The notes under the pieces: model-generated
The model's database searches: none
What the model saw: only the letters and a program-made list of their open reading frames with translations
Told to the model about the DNA's origin: nothing
DNA from: Myxococcales bacterium
GTDB taxonomy: Bacteria; Myxococcota_A; Polyangia; Polyangiales; Polyangiaceae
Assembly: GCA_903642325.1 (NCBI GenBank)
Contig: CAHJWM010000001.1
Span: 186,001-250,000 of the forward strand
Length of the DNA: 64,000 bases
Reading direction: 5' to 3'
Part shown: piece by piece, positions 41,837 through 50,774 of the stretch
How the letters are laid out: every line of letters begins with the position of its first letter
How positions within the stretch are numbered: the first letter of the stretch is position 1
Translations under genes and position numbers: made by a program

Positions 41837-42726
41837 TTGCGGAGGACGGCGCCTATCTCACGCACGCGCTCGGCGAGCTCCACCGCTTCTTGCCAGCGGA
41901 GCGTCGCTGGCACGCGGGGCGTCTCCCCGTCGCGGCCGACCCAGGTCCGCAGAATGACGCCGTCCGCGCCGCCGGCGATGGCCGCACATGCCACCGCCTG
42001 CGAATACTTCGCGCGCTGCGCGATGCTCGCGACGTCCACGATGAGCGGCAGGTGAGTGCGGATCTTCGCGCGAGCAATCGCGGCAATTTCAAGGGTGCGA
42101 GCGCCGTTGGGATACTCACCACCCGCCTCCAGAAGCACGACTTGATCCGATCCGCGTTCCAGCTCGCGTTCGGCGGCGCCGATCCAGGCGTTGGCGCCCC
42201 AACTCGGCTGCCGCTCTACGAAACGCACGGGAAATGCCTGTTGCAACGGCTGGGGATGCATCGACAAGCAGACCAACGAGCCTACATTTTCGAACGCCAG
42301 GTGCGAGCGCGTCACCGCGGCGTCGAAGGGCCGACCGGCTGCGACCGCATACGGAAGCTCTGCTGATGGCGGCGACTCCTCTTCCGCGAGCCCGCGACTG
42401 CGTGCGGAGCCGAGCGGGCCGACTGGCTCGATGGCGATCCATGGGCGCTCTCCGCCGATACTGCCCCAGGCTCCCTCGACAACTGTCGACCGATTTCGAA
42501 AACGACGCGAAGCGAGCCGGAACGGCTCACTGACTCGCGTTACGTGAGCCACACCCTCGAACTCGCTCAGTACCGAGACGTCGTTCGCGTTCACGTCGCC
42601 AACGACCCCCAGAATGGAACGGAATTGCCCACTCGATCGGTGGACATCGAAGCCCGCGGACAACAAAAAGGAAATCACGCTCTCGATCGCGGCGTCTGAC
42701 GCGTCTGGCTCCATCACGACGATCAT
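41833..42726 (-). CDS. degenerate DAHP synthase homologue (likely pseudoenzyme)
   Basis: From ATG 42726 the product is 297 residues, against about 340 for AroF of the type I-beta class. The N-terminal ferredoxin-like regulatory domain is well kept (MIVVMEPDASDAAIESVISF ... HRSSGQFRSILGVVGD ... VTRVSEPFRLASRRF). In the barrel the active-site motifs are gone: GPCS is GPLG, so the metal-binding Cys is lost; KPRTS is missing; CERG reads LEAGG; DPSHS reads DVASI; EVHP reads RTWV. A shortened, inactive barrel remains. It is coupled to tyrA, so a regulatory or allosteric role is plausible (inference). The frame is open to 43170, but those codons do not look like protein. Confidence 0.8.
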   Translation of the reverse strand: MIVVMEPDASDAAIESVISFLLSAGFDVHRSSGQFRSILGVVGDVNANDVSVLSEFEGVAHVTRVSEPFRLASRRFRNRSTVVEGAWGSIGGERPWIAIEPVGPLGSARSRGLAEEESPPSAELPYAVAAGRPFDAAVTRSHLAFENVGSLVCLSMHPQPLQQAFPVRFVERQPSWGANAWIGAAERELERGSDQVVLLEAGGEYPNGARTLEIAAIARAKIRTHLPLIVDVASIAQRAKYSQAVACAAIAGGADGVILRTWVGRDGETPRVPATLRWQEAVELAERVREIGAVLRK

Positions 42727-43419
42727 TGGGCTCGTGGAGCCTATCAAGCGACGCGTTTTGTTGCCACCTGGTCGAGAGCGCTCTGGCTGCTCTGGCGAAG
42801 GAACCGAGTGGTTGCAAGCTGCATGAGGCCGGCACGGAGGCCGCATGCTGCTTGCACGCTGGCCGCGGGCCGCTACCGAATCGGCGCCGGGACGATGACG
42901 CACGCCCCTGCTCCGCGCCTGAAGCCAGGCCATCGCGGCCGGGGTGCTTACGCTCTTCGCGTTAGGCGGGGGGGCGCTTGCTAACTCGGCAAACCCAATG
43001 CCACAGCCACGAGTTGGGTCGCGGAAGCCCGCGCGGTCGTCGCGAATAAGCCCGGCAGGCGCCGCGACGGTCACGCCCACGAGCGCGGTGCGCCTGGAAG
43101 TGTCGAGCGATCCCCTCGGCGCGACGCTGCGCAAGAACGGTTCCAGGTCTGCGATGTGACCCCCTTGCATGGCGTGGCCACACCGAGTGAACGTTGGAGC
43201 TACGCGCCGTCAGAGGCGTTCTCCGAGGCGAGCAAAGATGCTCGCCCAGCGCGACCAAAAGGTCACCATCAAGCTCAGCGCGCCGAGCGTTGAGGCCGCG
43301 GAAGCGCGACGCCGTACGCATGTGCAAGGTCATGGTCGAGGGTCGGAAAATATTGCGCGCGCGCAAATAAGGCTGCGGGGTCACGTTCTGAAACGCGCTT
43401 GTGTTAGCGTTCACGACCG
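42727..43419 (+). promoter_or_regulatory. intergenic region between the tyrA operon and livK
   Basis: This 693-base stretch separates two divergent operons. Several frames are open but none has protein-like content or a recognisable family. A 14-bp perfect palindrome, ttgcgcgcgcgcaa at 43353-43366, lies 54 bases before the livK ATG and could be an operator. No clear promoter hexamers are assigned. Confidence 0.4.
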
Positions 43420-44595
43420 ATGCGAAGCCTGCGACGGACCTTTATCTCTGGAATATGCCTGGCGGCTTTCGGCGCCGTTGGCTGTAAAAAGAGCGCCACT
43501 AGCACGAGCGCGGGCGGCTCGACGGCCGCGGACCGCGCGACAGAGATCATCATCGGGCATTACGCGTCCATGACCGGCAGCACCGCGCACTTCGGCCAAG
43601 ACACGGACCGCGGCATCCGTTTGGCGCTGGTCGAAGCCAACGCCAAAGGAGGCGTACTTGGTAAGAAGTTGAGGCTCGTTACCCTGGACGACCGCGGCGA
43701 TTCCGCGGAAGCCGCCAATGCCGTCAACCGCTTGATCGACGTGGAAAAGGTCAGCGCCGTGCTGGGCGAGGTCGCTTCCAGCTTGTCCTTGGCGGGCGGA
43801 CGCGTCGCGCAGCGCCGCAAAATCCCCATGATTTCGCCGACATCCACCAACCCCAAAGTGACCGAGGTGGGCGACTACGTCTTTCGCGTGTGCTTCATCG
43901 ATCCCTTTCAGGGCAAAGTGATGGCCACGTTTGCCCATGATTACTTGAAGCTGACCAAGATAGCCATCCTTCGGGACGTGAAAAACGATTACTCGATTGG
44001 GCTGGCCGATGCATTCAAAGCGTCCTTCCTGCAGATGAGCGGCAATGTCGTCGCCGAGCAGGCGTACTCGCAGAACGACACTGATTTCAGCGCGCAGGTG
44101 ACGGCTATCCGCGGCACCGGCGCGCAAGCCATCTTCGTACCCGGGTACTACTCGGAGGTGGGCTCGATCGCCCGCACGGCGGCTCGACTGGGGCTCAAAA
44201 TTCCGCTCCTCGGCGGGGATGGTTGGGATTCTCCAGACCTGTTCACGATCGGCGGCGACGCCATCAACGGTTCGTACTTCTCCGACCATTTTGCGCCGGA
44301 CGTCGCCACCGACAAGGCAAAGCGATTCGTCGCCTCATTCACGACCGAGTACGGCCAAGCCCCGACCGGCCTGGGCGCGCTCGGCTACGAGGCAGCGGAG
44401 GTGTTGGTCGATGCCATCGCGCGGGCCGGGAAGGTCGAACCGACGGCGATTCGCGACGCCATTGCTCACACCAAAGACTTCGAAGGCGTGACCGGCAAGA
44501 TCACGATGGACGCGCACCGGAACCCCTTGAAGAGCGCGGTCGTGCTCAAGATCGAAGGCGGCAAAGCAAAGTTCGAAACATCGATTGCCCCGTGA
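43420..44595 (+). CDS. livK: branched-chain amino-acid ABC transporter, substrate-binding lipoprotein
   Basis: The 391-residue product has a lipoprotein signal (FISGICLAAFGAVGC) and the type I periplasmic-binding-protein fold of LivJ/LivK: IIIGHYASMTGSTAHFGQDTDRG, VNRLIDVEKVSAVLGEVASS, ISPTSTNPKVTEVGDYVFRVCF, and GAQAIFVPGYYSEVG. It delivers leucine, isoleucine, valine or a related solute to the membrane permease. It is the first gene of a five-gene liv operon, with livH starting 31 bases after its stop codon. Confidence 0.94.
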   Translation: MRSLRRTFISGICLAAFGAVGCKKSATSTSAGGSTAADRATEIIIGHYASMTGSTAHFGQDTDRGIRLALVEANAKGGVLGKKLRLVTLDDRGDSAEAANAVNRLIDVEKVSAVLGEVASSLSLAGGRVAQRRKIPMISPTSTNPKVTEVGDYVFRVCFIDPFQGKVMATFAHDYLKLTKIAILRDVKNDYSIGLADAFKASFLQMSGNVVAEQAYSQNDTDFSAQVTAIRGTGAQAIFVPGYYSEVGSIARTAARLGLKIPLLGGDGWDSPDLFTIGGDAINGSYFSDHFAPDVATDKAKRFVASFTTEYGQAPTGLGALGYEAAEVLVDAIARAGKVEPTAIRDAIAHTKDFEGVTGKITMDAHRNPLKSAVVLKIEGGKAKFETSIAP

Positions 44596-44597
44596 GC

Positions 44598-44655
44598 GTG
44601 ACTCAGTCTCTTCAGCGGATCAGCGCGTGACTCAGTTACTTCAGCAGATCATCAA
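44598..44655 (+). repeat. imperfect 29-bp duplication of the livH start region
   Basis: The 27-base segment at 44598-44624 and the livH start at 44627-44653 are similar: both begin gtgactcagt, continue with cttcagc and agree at about 22 of 27 bases. The first copy is a ten-codon open frame (MTQSLQRISA, TGA 44628-44630). Its stop codon overlaps the GTG of livH (GTGA). The livH start reads MTQLLQQIIN, so the two coding starts are clearly related. Confidence 0.8.
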
Positions 44656-45544
44656 CGGCTTATCGCTGGGATCGATCTATGCGCTGATCGCTTTGGGCTA
44701 CACCATGGTCTATGGCATCCTGAAGCTCATCAACTTCGCTCATGGCGAAGTCTTCATGGTCGGCGCGTACACCGGGTACTACTCGGCGGGCGCCCTCGGC
44801 ATCTCGGCTTATGAGGCGCAGCACCGTGATTTTCCCGTCTATTTGGGTCTAATCGTGCTGGTGACGGCGATGGCGACCGCGGCGTTGTTGGGCGTGCTGA
44901 TCGAGCTTCTCGCGTATCGACCCGTGCGCAATGCGCCGCGCTTGACGCCGCTGATTACGGCCATCGGCGTGAGCTTGTTCTTACAAAATGCCGGAATGTT
45001 GCTGTTTTCGCCGAACCCGCAGCGGTACCCGGCGATCCTGTCCGAGGTGCGGTTCGAGTTTTTCGGGGTGATCGTCACCAATATCAAGCTCACGATTTTC
45101 GTGGTGGCGTTGTGCTTGATGTTGGGCCTGCATCTGTTCGTGCAGAAGACGTGGACTGGACGAGCCATGCGCGCGCTCTCCTTCAACATCGACGCCGCCA
45201 AGTTGATGGGCATCGACACCGATAACGTCATCCGCTCCACGTTTGCGGTCGGGTCGGCGCTGGCCGCAGCCGGCGGCATCCTGTTCGGCCTGGATCAGAT
45301 CACCATCAACCCCTTGATGGGAGTGCTTACCGGTCTGAAAGCCTTCGTTGCCGCAGTTTTGGGCGGGATTGGCAGCATTCCGGGTGCCGTGGTCGGGGGC
45401 TTATTGATCGGGCTCGCCGAACAACTCACCGCCGGTTACCTGTCGGCGGAATACCGTGACGCGATCACGTTCGTGATCCTGATCTTGATCTTGTTGCTCA
45501 AACCCGAGGGTCTATTGGGAGTGGTCCGCGTGGAGAAAGTTTGA
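44627..45544 (+). CDS. livH: branched-chain amino-acid ABC transporter permease LivH
   Basis: The 305-residue integral membrane permease has about eight hydrophobic segments and the family signatures INGLSLGSIYALIALGYTMVYGILKLINFAHGE at the N-terminus and MGIDTDNVIRSTFAVGSALAAAGG, the EAA-like loop that contacts the ATPase. GTG 44627 overlaps the TGA of a ten-codon leader frame; a TTG at 44585 is a less likely start. It overlaps livM (TTGA). Confidence 0.93.
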   Translation: MTQLLQQIINGLSLGSIYALIALGYTMVYGILKLINFAHGEVFMVGAYTGYYSAGALGISAYEAQHRDFPVYLGLIVLVTAMATAALLGVLIELLAYRPVRNAPRLTPLITAIGVSLFLQNAGMLLFSPNPQRYPAILSEVRFEFFGVIVTNIKLTIFVVALCLMLGLHLFVQKTWTGRAMRALSFNIDAAKLMGIDTDNVIRSTFAVGSALAAAGGILFGLDQITINPLMGVLTGLKAFVAAVLGGIGSIPGAVVGGLLIGLAEQLTAGYLSAEYRDAITFVILILILLLKPEGLLGVVRVEKV

Positions 45545-46548
45545 AACGCACGTTGCTCAGAGCCGCCATTTTCGTGGCCGTGCTGCTGGTGATCTACGGG
45601 CTCGGGGTGGCCTGCGAAGCCGGCTTCACCGAGTACGTTCAGCGTATCGTGCTCCTCGCGGGCATCAACGTCATCTTGGCGGTGGGGCTGAACTTGATCA
45701 ATGGCACGACGGGCCAGTTCTCGATCGGGCACGCGGGCTTCATGGCCGTCGGTGCCTACGGCGCCGCTTACGTTGGCGTACAGCTTGCGCCCGTCGCGCA
45801 TCGCGCGCTCGGCACGGGCGCAGTCTCGAACGCGTTCTCGTTCAACCTGGCGCTGTTGGCAGGCGCGCTCTTTGCGGGGTTATCGGGCCTGATCGTCGGT
45901 TTACCCAGCCTCCGCCTGCGCGGAGATTACTTGGCGGTGGTGACTCTTGGCTTCGGAGAGATCATCCGCATCTTATTCAACAACGCAACGTTCCTCGGCG
46001 CCGCAACTGGCTACTTCGGGGATGACCCGTCGGGCTTGCCCGCGTACACGACTTTCTTTTGGGTTTACGCGTGGGTCGCGTTGATCGTGGTGTTGATCCA
46101 CAACTTGACCTTTTCGCAGACGGGCCGATCGTTGACCGCGATTCGCGAGGACGAGATTGCGGCCGAAGCCATGGCCACACCCACGACGCGGCTCAAAGTG
46201 ACGGCCTTCGCGATTAGCGCGGCCACCGCCGGGATTGCGGGAGGGCTCTTCGCGCACATGCAAGCCGGTGTGCGCCCGGAGGACTTCCGCTTCGAAAAAT
46301 CCATCGACATGATCGTGATGATCATCGTCGGTGGCTTGGGCTCGATTTCTGGCGCCATTTTGGGCGGTATCTTCGTAGCTGTGTCGCTCGAGCTGATGCG
46401 TGATCTGCAGCAATACCGGCTCGTGCTGTATGCCCTGCTGCTGATCGTAATCATGATTGTGCGACCCCAGGGGCTGCTCGGCCGACGTGAGCTGTATCAG
46501 CTTTTTCGAAAGCGTAAGGCAGGCTCGGGTCTGGAGAGCAGCCGATGA
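45541..46548 (+). CDS. livM: branched-chain amino-acid ABC transporter permease LivM
   Basis: The 335-residue permease is paired with LivH. It has about eight to ten hydrophobic segments and typical motifs: NLINGTTGQFSIGHAGFMAVGAYGAAY, PSLRLRGDYLAVVTLGFGEIIRILFNN and TRLKVTAFAISAATAGIAGGLFAHMQAG. TTG 45541 overlaps the livH stop codon, so translation is coupled. It overlaps livG by ATGA. Confidence 0.94.
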   Translation: MKRTLLRAAIFVAVLLVIYGLGVACEAGFTEYVQRIVLLAGINVILAVGLNLINGTTGQFSIGHAGFMAVGAYGAAYVGVQLAPVAHRALGTGAVSNAFSFNLALLAGALFAGLSGLIVGLPSLRLRGDYLAVVTLGFGEIIRILFNNATFLGAATGYFGDDPSGLPAYTTFFWVYAWVALIVVLIHNLTFSQTGRSLTAIREDEIAAEAMATPTTRLKVTAFAISAATAGIAGGLFAHMQAGVRPEDFRFEKSIDMIVMIIVGGLGSISGAILGGIFVAVSLELMRDLQQYRLVLYALLLIVIMIVRPQGLLGRRELYQLFRKRKAGSGLESSR

Positions 46549-47330
46549 GCCTGCTGGAGCTCAGAGGGGTCGACAAAATCTTCGGCGGCTTGCATGCCGT
46601 GCGCGGTGTATCCTTCGCCGTCGAAAAGGGTTCGATCTTCGGTTTGATCGGTCCGAATGGCGCGGGCAAGACCACCCTTTTCAACGTCATCACCGGTGTG
46701 TACCGGCCGGAGCACGGCGAGATTCTGCTTGCTGGTAAGGACTTGGCGGGCTTACGGCCCGCACGGATCGCGGCCCGCGGGGTGGCGCGAACATTCCAAA
46801 ATATCCGCATTTTTCGCAGCATGACCGTGGCCGAGAACGTAATGGTCGCAGGTCATCACCTGCATAGCGCCAGCATCGCCGATGCCATGCTGCGAACCCG
46901 CCGCTATGAACAGGACGAGCGGGCGCTCGGCAAGCGGGCGCATGAGCTACTCGAAATTTTTGGTCTCTCCCATCTTGCTCAGGAGGTCGCTGGCAGTTTG
47001 CCGTACGGCTCGCAGCGTCGTCTCGAAATTGCGCGCGCGCTGATGTTGTCGCCGGAGCTACTCTTGCTCGACGAGCCCGCAGCCGGCATGAATAGTCAGG
47101 AGGCACGGACTTTGAACGAGCAGATTCGCTTCTTGCGCGACAAGCTGGGCCTGACGGTGATCCTGGTGGAGCACAACATGGCCGTCATCATGAAGGTCTG
47201 CGAGACGATCCACGTGGTCGACCACGGCGAGACGATCGCCCAAGGCAACCCGGCCGAGATCAAGGTGAATCCCGCAGTATTGGCCGCTTATCTCGGACAG
47301 GAAGAGCCGAACAACCAGGCCCGCTCGTGA
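46545..47330 (+). CDS. livG: branched-chain amino-acid ABC transporter ATPase LivG
   Basis: The 261-residue ATPase has Walker A (GLIGPNGAGKTTLFNVITGVY), Q-loop, the LivG-specific ARTFQNIRIFRSMTVAENVMV, the signature LPYGSQRRLEIARAL, and Walker B ELLLLDEPAAGMN with VEHNMAVIM. It powers transport together with LivF. ATG 46545 overlaps the livM stop, and livF starts within its last codons. Confidence 0.96.
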   Translation: MSLLELRGVDKIFGGLHAVRGVSFAVEKGSIFGLIGPNGAGKTTLFNVITGVYRPEHGEILLAGKDLAGLRPARIAARGVARTFQNIRIFRSMTVAENVMVAGHHLHSASIADAMLRTRRYEQDERALGKRAHELLEIFGLSHLAQEVAGSLPYGSQRRLEIARALMLSPELLLLDEPAAGMNSQEARTLNEQIRFLRDKLGLTVILVEHNMAVIMKVCETIHVVDHGETIAQGNPAEIKVNPAVLAAYLGQEEPNNQARS

Positions 47331-48055
47331 GCGGTCCCGCCCTCGAGCTGAGCTCCTTGCGAGTGAGCTACGGCGGTATTGCCGCGGTCAAGGACGTCTC
47401 GCTCAGCGTGCAGCGCGGCGAGATCGTTTCGTTGATCGGCGCCAATGGGGCGGGGAAGAGCAGCGTGCTCAAGGCGATCGTGCAGCTCGTGCCGCATGCC
47501 GCGGGCAGCGTGCGAGTGCTGGGCAAAGACGTGCGTGGCTTGGCTAGTCATCGCGTGGTCGAGCTGGGTGTGGCACTGGTGCCGGAAGGGCGCGCGATCT
47601 TCGGCAACTTGAGCGTGCGCGAAAATCTACTGCTCGGCGCGTTTTTGAATCGCGACGCCGCGGCCATCGAACGAAACCGGGCGCGAAGCGTGCAGCTCTT
47701 TCCGCGCCTGGGCGAGCGCATGGACCAGAATGCCGGCACCTTATCGGGTGGCGAGCAGCAGATGTTGGCGATCGCACGAGCCCTCATGGCCGACCCAAAG
47801 CTCATTTTGCTGGACGAGCCGAGCCTGGGGCTGGCACCTAATTTGGTTACGCAAATATTCGAATCTATTGTAGAAATTGCGCAATCGGGAATCACGATTT
47901 TACTCGTCGAGCAAAACACTCGGCTCGCCCTGCAGGTCGCGCAACGCGCGTACGTTTTGGTCACGGGCGAAGTCGCACTGAGCGGCGAGTCGGCCGAGCT
48001 ACGCGATGATCCTCGGATACGTGAAGCGTACCTCGGCGAAGCGATCGAAGCCTGA
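47327..48055 (+). CDS. livF: branched-chain amino-acid ABC transporter ATPase LivF
   Basis: The 242-residue ATPase has Walker A (SLIGANGAGKSSVLKAIVQLV), LVPEGRAIFGNLSVRENLLLGAF (typical of LivF), the signature LSGGEQQMLAIARALM, and Walker B KLILLDEPSLGLAPNLV with VEQNTRLAL. GTG 47327 overlaps the livG stop codon. It is the last gene of the liv operon and converges with a cytochrome c gene. Confidence 0.96.
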   Translation: MSGPALELSSLRVSYGGIAAVKDVSLSVQRGEIVSLIGANGAGKSSVLKAIVQLVPHAAGSVRVLGKDVRGLASHRVVELGVALVPEGRAIFGNLSVRENLLLGAFLNRDAAAIERNRARSVQLFPRLGERMDQNAGTLSGGEQQMLAIARALMADPKLILLDEPSLGLAPNLVTQIFESIVEIAQSGITILLVEQNTRLALQVAQRAYVLVTGEVALSGESAELRDDPRIREAYLGEAIEA

Positions 48056-48129
48056 GGCGGCGAGAGCCAGGCGATGCTCGAGCTTTGCGCCGATGAGCGC
48101 GTGACGTGCCCGCTACCCCCCACAAATTC

Positions 48130-48663
48130 CTAGCGAAGCGCCACGCCTTTCGCGTTCGCCGCGCTCACGCCTCCGACCGGTACGGCGAGCCCGTGCCCTA
48201 TCAACAGGTAGTTGACGATCGCCCAGTAGCTGTCCCGCCCAAGGCTGCCGGCGCGCGACTTAGGCAGCGGCATGCGGGTGCTGACGTAATCATAAACGTC
48301 CGCGGCGGTACGGAACGGATAGCGCTTGGATCGGCCAGGGATGTGCGTGGCGTCGTTCTGAAGCTGGGTGCTGATGGAGTAAACGGGGCTGGACGACGCG
48401 GCGTCGTCGCGGGGGTACTCTGCGAGCGCCCCCGTGCCCATCACCGCGGGCGCCGTCGTCAAACCCTCGCCGCGCCGCCCGTGGCACGATGAGCATTCTC
48501 GGTCGAAGAGCTCGCTGCCGGCCGGCGTGGCCGTGCGCGCCCGGGCAATGCCGCTGTCAGTGGCGCCGAGCGGCGTCACGCTGCATTGGACGAGCACGAG
48601 GCCGAGCGCCATGCCGAGCGCAGCAATTACTGCCGAAGCGATCGTATGCGGGCTGAGCGCCAT
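48130..48663 (-). CDS. c-type cytochrome, membrane-anchored
   Basis: The 177-residue product has an N-terminal hydrophobic segment ending in VLVQC, which may be a lipobox or a membrane anchor. One haem-binding motif follows (CSSCHGRRGEG, about residues 57-61). The rest of the class I cytochrome fold is short, with a likely axial Met in TRMPLPKSRAGSL near the C-terminus. It probably takes part in periplasmic electron transfer or a thiol-redox reaction. No partner genes are adjacent. Confidence 0.85.
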   Translation of the reverse strand: MALSPHTIASAVIAALGMALGLVLVQCSVTPLGATDSGIARARTATPAGSELFDRECSSCHGRRGEGLTTAPAVMGTGALAEYPRDDAASSSPVYSISTQLQNDATHIPGRSKRYPFRTAADVYDYVSTRMPLPKSRAGSLGRDSYWAIVNYLLIGHGLAVPVGGVSAANAKGVALR

Positions 48664-48851
48664 GCTTTATCCTGCGCCGGCATGAGCTCAAAAGGAACGG
48701 CGGGACGTCGAGATTTGCGCGCTAACCGCATTTTTGCTCGCCGACTCGGCTAAACCGGTGGCGTGGGCGAGTCCCCTTCTGCGTCGAGCTCGTTGTGCGC
48801 CCCGGTGCGGCCGGCCTTTCGCGGAAGAGCGCGCGGCGCTATCCTCGAGGG

Positions 48852-49403
48852 GTGGCTCGGTTGCTTAGCTCATCGTGCGGTGCGCTGCTCATGACCGCGG
48901 CCGTGGCCTGCTCGCCGAGCGCCCCTCCGCACTGGGCAGAAGGCGGTGCTCTGTTGTCCATTCAGCCGGCGCATTGGCAACGCGGCGATGACGACCCGGT
49001 CGACATTCAGAGCGACGGGCGGGTGCTCGAGGGCGGGCGGTTGCGCTTCGTGCTGGACCGCGTGGGCCGGGTCACGGACGACGATTACGAGCCTTTCGCC
49101 CTGCTCATGCCAGACGGGCACCTGGTGGGCGCGGACGAACACGCTTTGGGCTACGTGGGCTTGAACAACGCAGCGCCGCCGTTTTCGGAGCAAGCATGGC
49201 TCAGCCTGGCGCCGGACGGGCGCGTGCTGTTCTTCGAGCCAAACGGCGACCGTTCCGAGCGTGGAAAATGGAGCGGCTGCCAGGGCCCGGCTCGGCGCGC
49301 GTGCACGCTCGTAACCCAGGTTATCGCCGTCGAGCATTACCGAGCGACCCCGAACAGCGGGGTCACGTTCGGCGTAGGCTTGGGAGTCGGGGTGGGATTC
49401 TGA
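48852..49403 (+). CDS. putative lipoprotein of unknown function
   Basis: From GTG 48852 the 183-residue product has a lipoprotein signal (RLLSSSCGALLMTAAVAC). The mature part is beta-rich (VDIQSDGRVLEGGRLRFVLDRVGRVTDDDYEPFALL) and ends in a glycine-valine-rich tail GVTFGVGLGVGVGF, which could insert in a membrane. The open frame extends upstream to 48795 with unlikely residues. It precedes serS by 42 bases and probably belongs to a separate unit. Confidence 0.7.
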   Translation: MARLLSSSCGALLMTAAVACSPSAPPHWAEGGALLSIQPAHWQRGDDDPVDIQSDGRVLEGGRLRFVLDRVGRVTDDDYEPFALLMPDGHLVGADEHALGYVGLNNAAPPFSEQAWLSLAPDGRVLFFEPNGDRSERGKWSGCQGPARRACTLVTQVIAVEHYRATPNSGVTFGVGLGVGVGF

Positions 49404-49445
49404 GTCGCCCCCTCGCTGCGGTTCCACGCTATAAAACGACGCGCA

Positions 49446-50750
49446 ATGCTCGACTCTCGATACGTCGCGGATCATCTGGATGAGGTGCGTGAACAGCTCG
49501 CGCGCCGCGGGGCCGAATTTGCCGATGCTTTGGACGGCGTAGCGAGTCTCGTGAGCTCGCGTCGAGAGCTGTCGCGCAAGACGGAGCTCTTGCAGGGTGA
49601 GCGCAACACCGCCAGTGACGCCATGGCGAAGCTTGCCAGGAGCGGCGACAAGCAGGGCATGGCCGCGCGCCGCGATGAGCTCAAAGCACTCTCCGAGCGA
49701 GTGAAAGGCCTGGAGACGGATCTGGCGGGCGTCGAGGCGCAGATCGAAGAAACATTGCTCATCATCCCCAATGTGCCGCATCCGTCCGTGCCGGACGGAC
49801 GAACGGAGGACGAGAATGTCGTCGTACGCGAATGGGGTACGAAGCCGAGCTTTTCCTTCGAGCCGAAGCCCCACTACGAGCTGGGCGAGCAGCTCGGCAT
49901 CTTGGACTTCGAACGCGCGGCGAAGCTGTCCGGAGCGCGCTTCTCCGTTCTTTGGGGCTTGGGAGCGCGTCTAGAGCGCGCGCTACAAACGTTCATGCTC
50001 GACCTTCACACTCGAGAGCACGGCTACACCGAAGTGCATCCGCCCTACTTGGTCAAAGCGGAGGCGCTACGGGGAACCAGCCAACTGCCGAAGTTCGAAG
50101 ACGACTTGTTCAAGACCAAGCGCAGCGATCCCGATGACCCGAGCGCGTTGTATTTGATCCCTACCGCGGAGGTGCCCGTCACCAATCTCCACGCGGATGA
50201 AATTTTGGACGCCGCGCAGTTACCACTCGCCTACACCGCATACACACCCTGCTTTCGCAGCGAGGCAGGCTCTTACGGACGAGACGTGCGCGGCCTGATT
50301 CGACAGCACCAGTTCGACAAGGTCGAAATCGTCCGCTTTGCCGCGCCCGAACAGTCGTTGGCAGAGCTCGAGCGGCTGACGCTGCACGCCGAAGAGGTAT
50401 TGAAACGGCTCGGTCTGCACTATCGCGTGGTCGAGCATTGCGCGGGCGATCTCGGTTTTGCCGCCACCAAAGGTTATGACTTGGAGGTGTGGCTGCCTTC
50501 GCAAAGGATGTACCGCGAGATCTCGAGCTGCTCCGTGTTCGGCGATTTTCAGGCTCGCCGCGCCAAAATTCGCTATCGGCCCGAGCCCAAGGGCAAGCCA
50601 CGGCTGCTGCATACCTTGAACGGCTCGGGCCTGGCCATTGGCCGAACCTGGGTAGCTATCGTCGAGCAGTATCAGCAAGCCGACGGCAGCGTGCTCGTGC
50701 CCGAGGCCCTGCGCAGCTTGATGGGCACCGACCGAATCACTTCGCGCTGA
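49446..50750 (+). CDS. serS: serine--tRNA ligase
   Basis: This class II synthetase charges tRNA-Ser. The 434-residue protein has the N-terminal coiled-coil arm that grips the long variable arm of tRNA-Ser ([24 protein letters not shown] ... [16 protein letters not shown]). The catalytic motifs are motif 2 ([27 protein letters not shown]) and motif 3 ([19 protein letters not shown]). Length and start ([14 protein letters not shown]) are standard. A tRNA-Ser gene lies 10 kb downstream. A hairpin overlapping its stop codon terminates it. Confidence 0.97.
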   Translation: MLDSRYVADHLDEVREQLARRGAEFADALDGVASLVSSRRELSRKTELLQGERNTASDAMAKLARSGDKQGMAARRDELKALSERVKGLETDLAGVEAQIEETLLIIPNVPHPSVPDGRTEDENVVVREWGTKPSFSFEPKPHYELGEQLGILDFERAAKLSGARFSVLWGLGARLERALQTFMLDLHTREHGYTEVHPPYLVKAEALRGTSQLPKFEDDLFKTKRSDPDDPSALYLIPTAEVPVTNLHADEILDAAQLPLAYTAYTPCFRSEAGSYGRDVRGLIRQHQFDKVEIVRFAAPEQSLAELERLTLHAEEVLKRLGLHYRVVEHCAGDLGFAATKGYDLEVWLPSQRMYREISSCSVFGDFQARRAKIRYRPEPKGKPRLLHTLNGSGLAIGRTWVAIVEQYQQADGSVLVPEALRSLMGTDRITSR

Positions 50751-50774
50751 GCTTCGGGCTCAGCGCCGTTTCTT
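50744..50774 (+). terminator. hairpin overlapping the stop codons of serS and rnr
   Basis: A perfect 9-bp stem (gcgctgagc / gctcagcgc, loop ttcgg) spans 50744-50766 and is followed by cgtttctt. It contains the serS TGA (50748-50750) and the complement of the rnr TGA (50760-50762). Placed between convergent genes, it could terminate transcription from both sides; the T-tract favours the serS side. Confidence 0.75.

Noticed and set aside
42727-43170. In-frame N-terminal extension of the DAHP-synthase-like gene
   Set aside because: Family alignment starts exactly at MIVVMEPD (ATG 42726); the extra 148 codons are low-complexity and Arg/Pro-rich, without homology.
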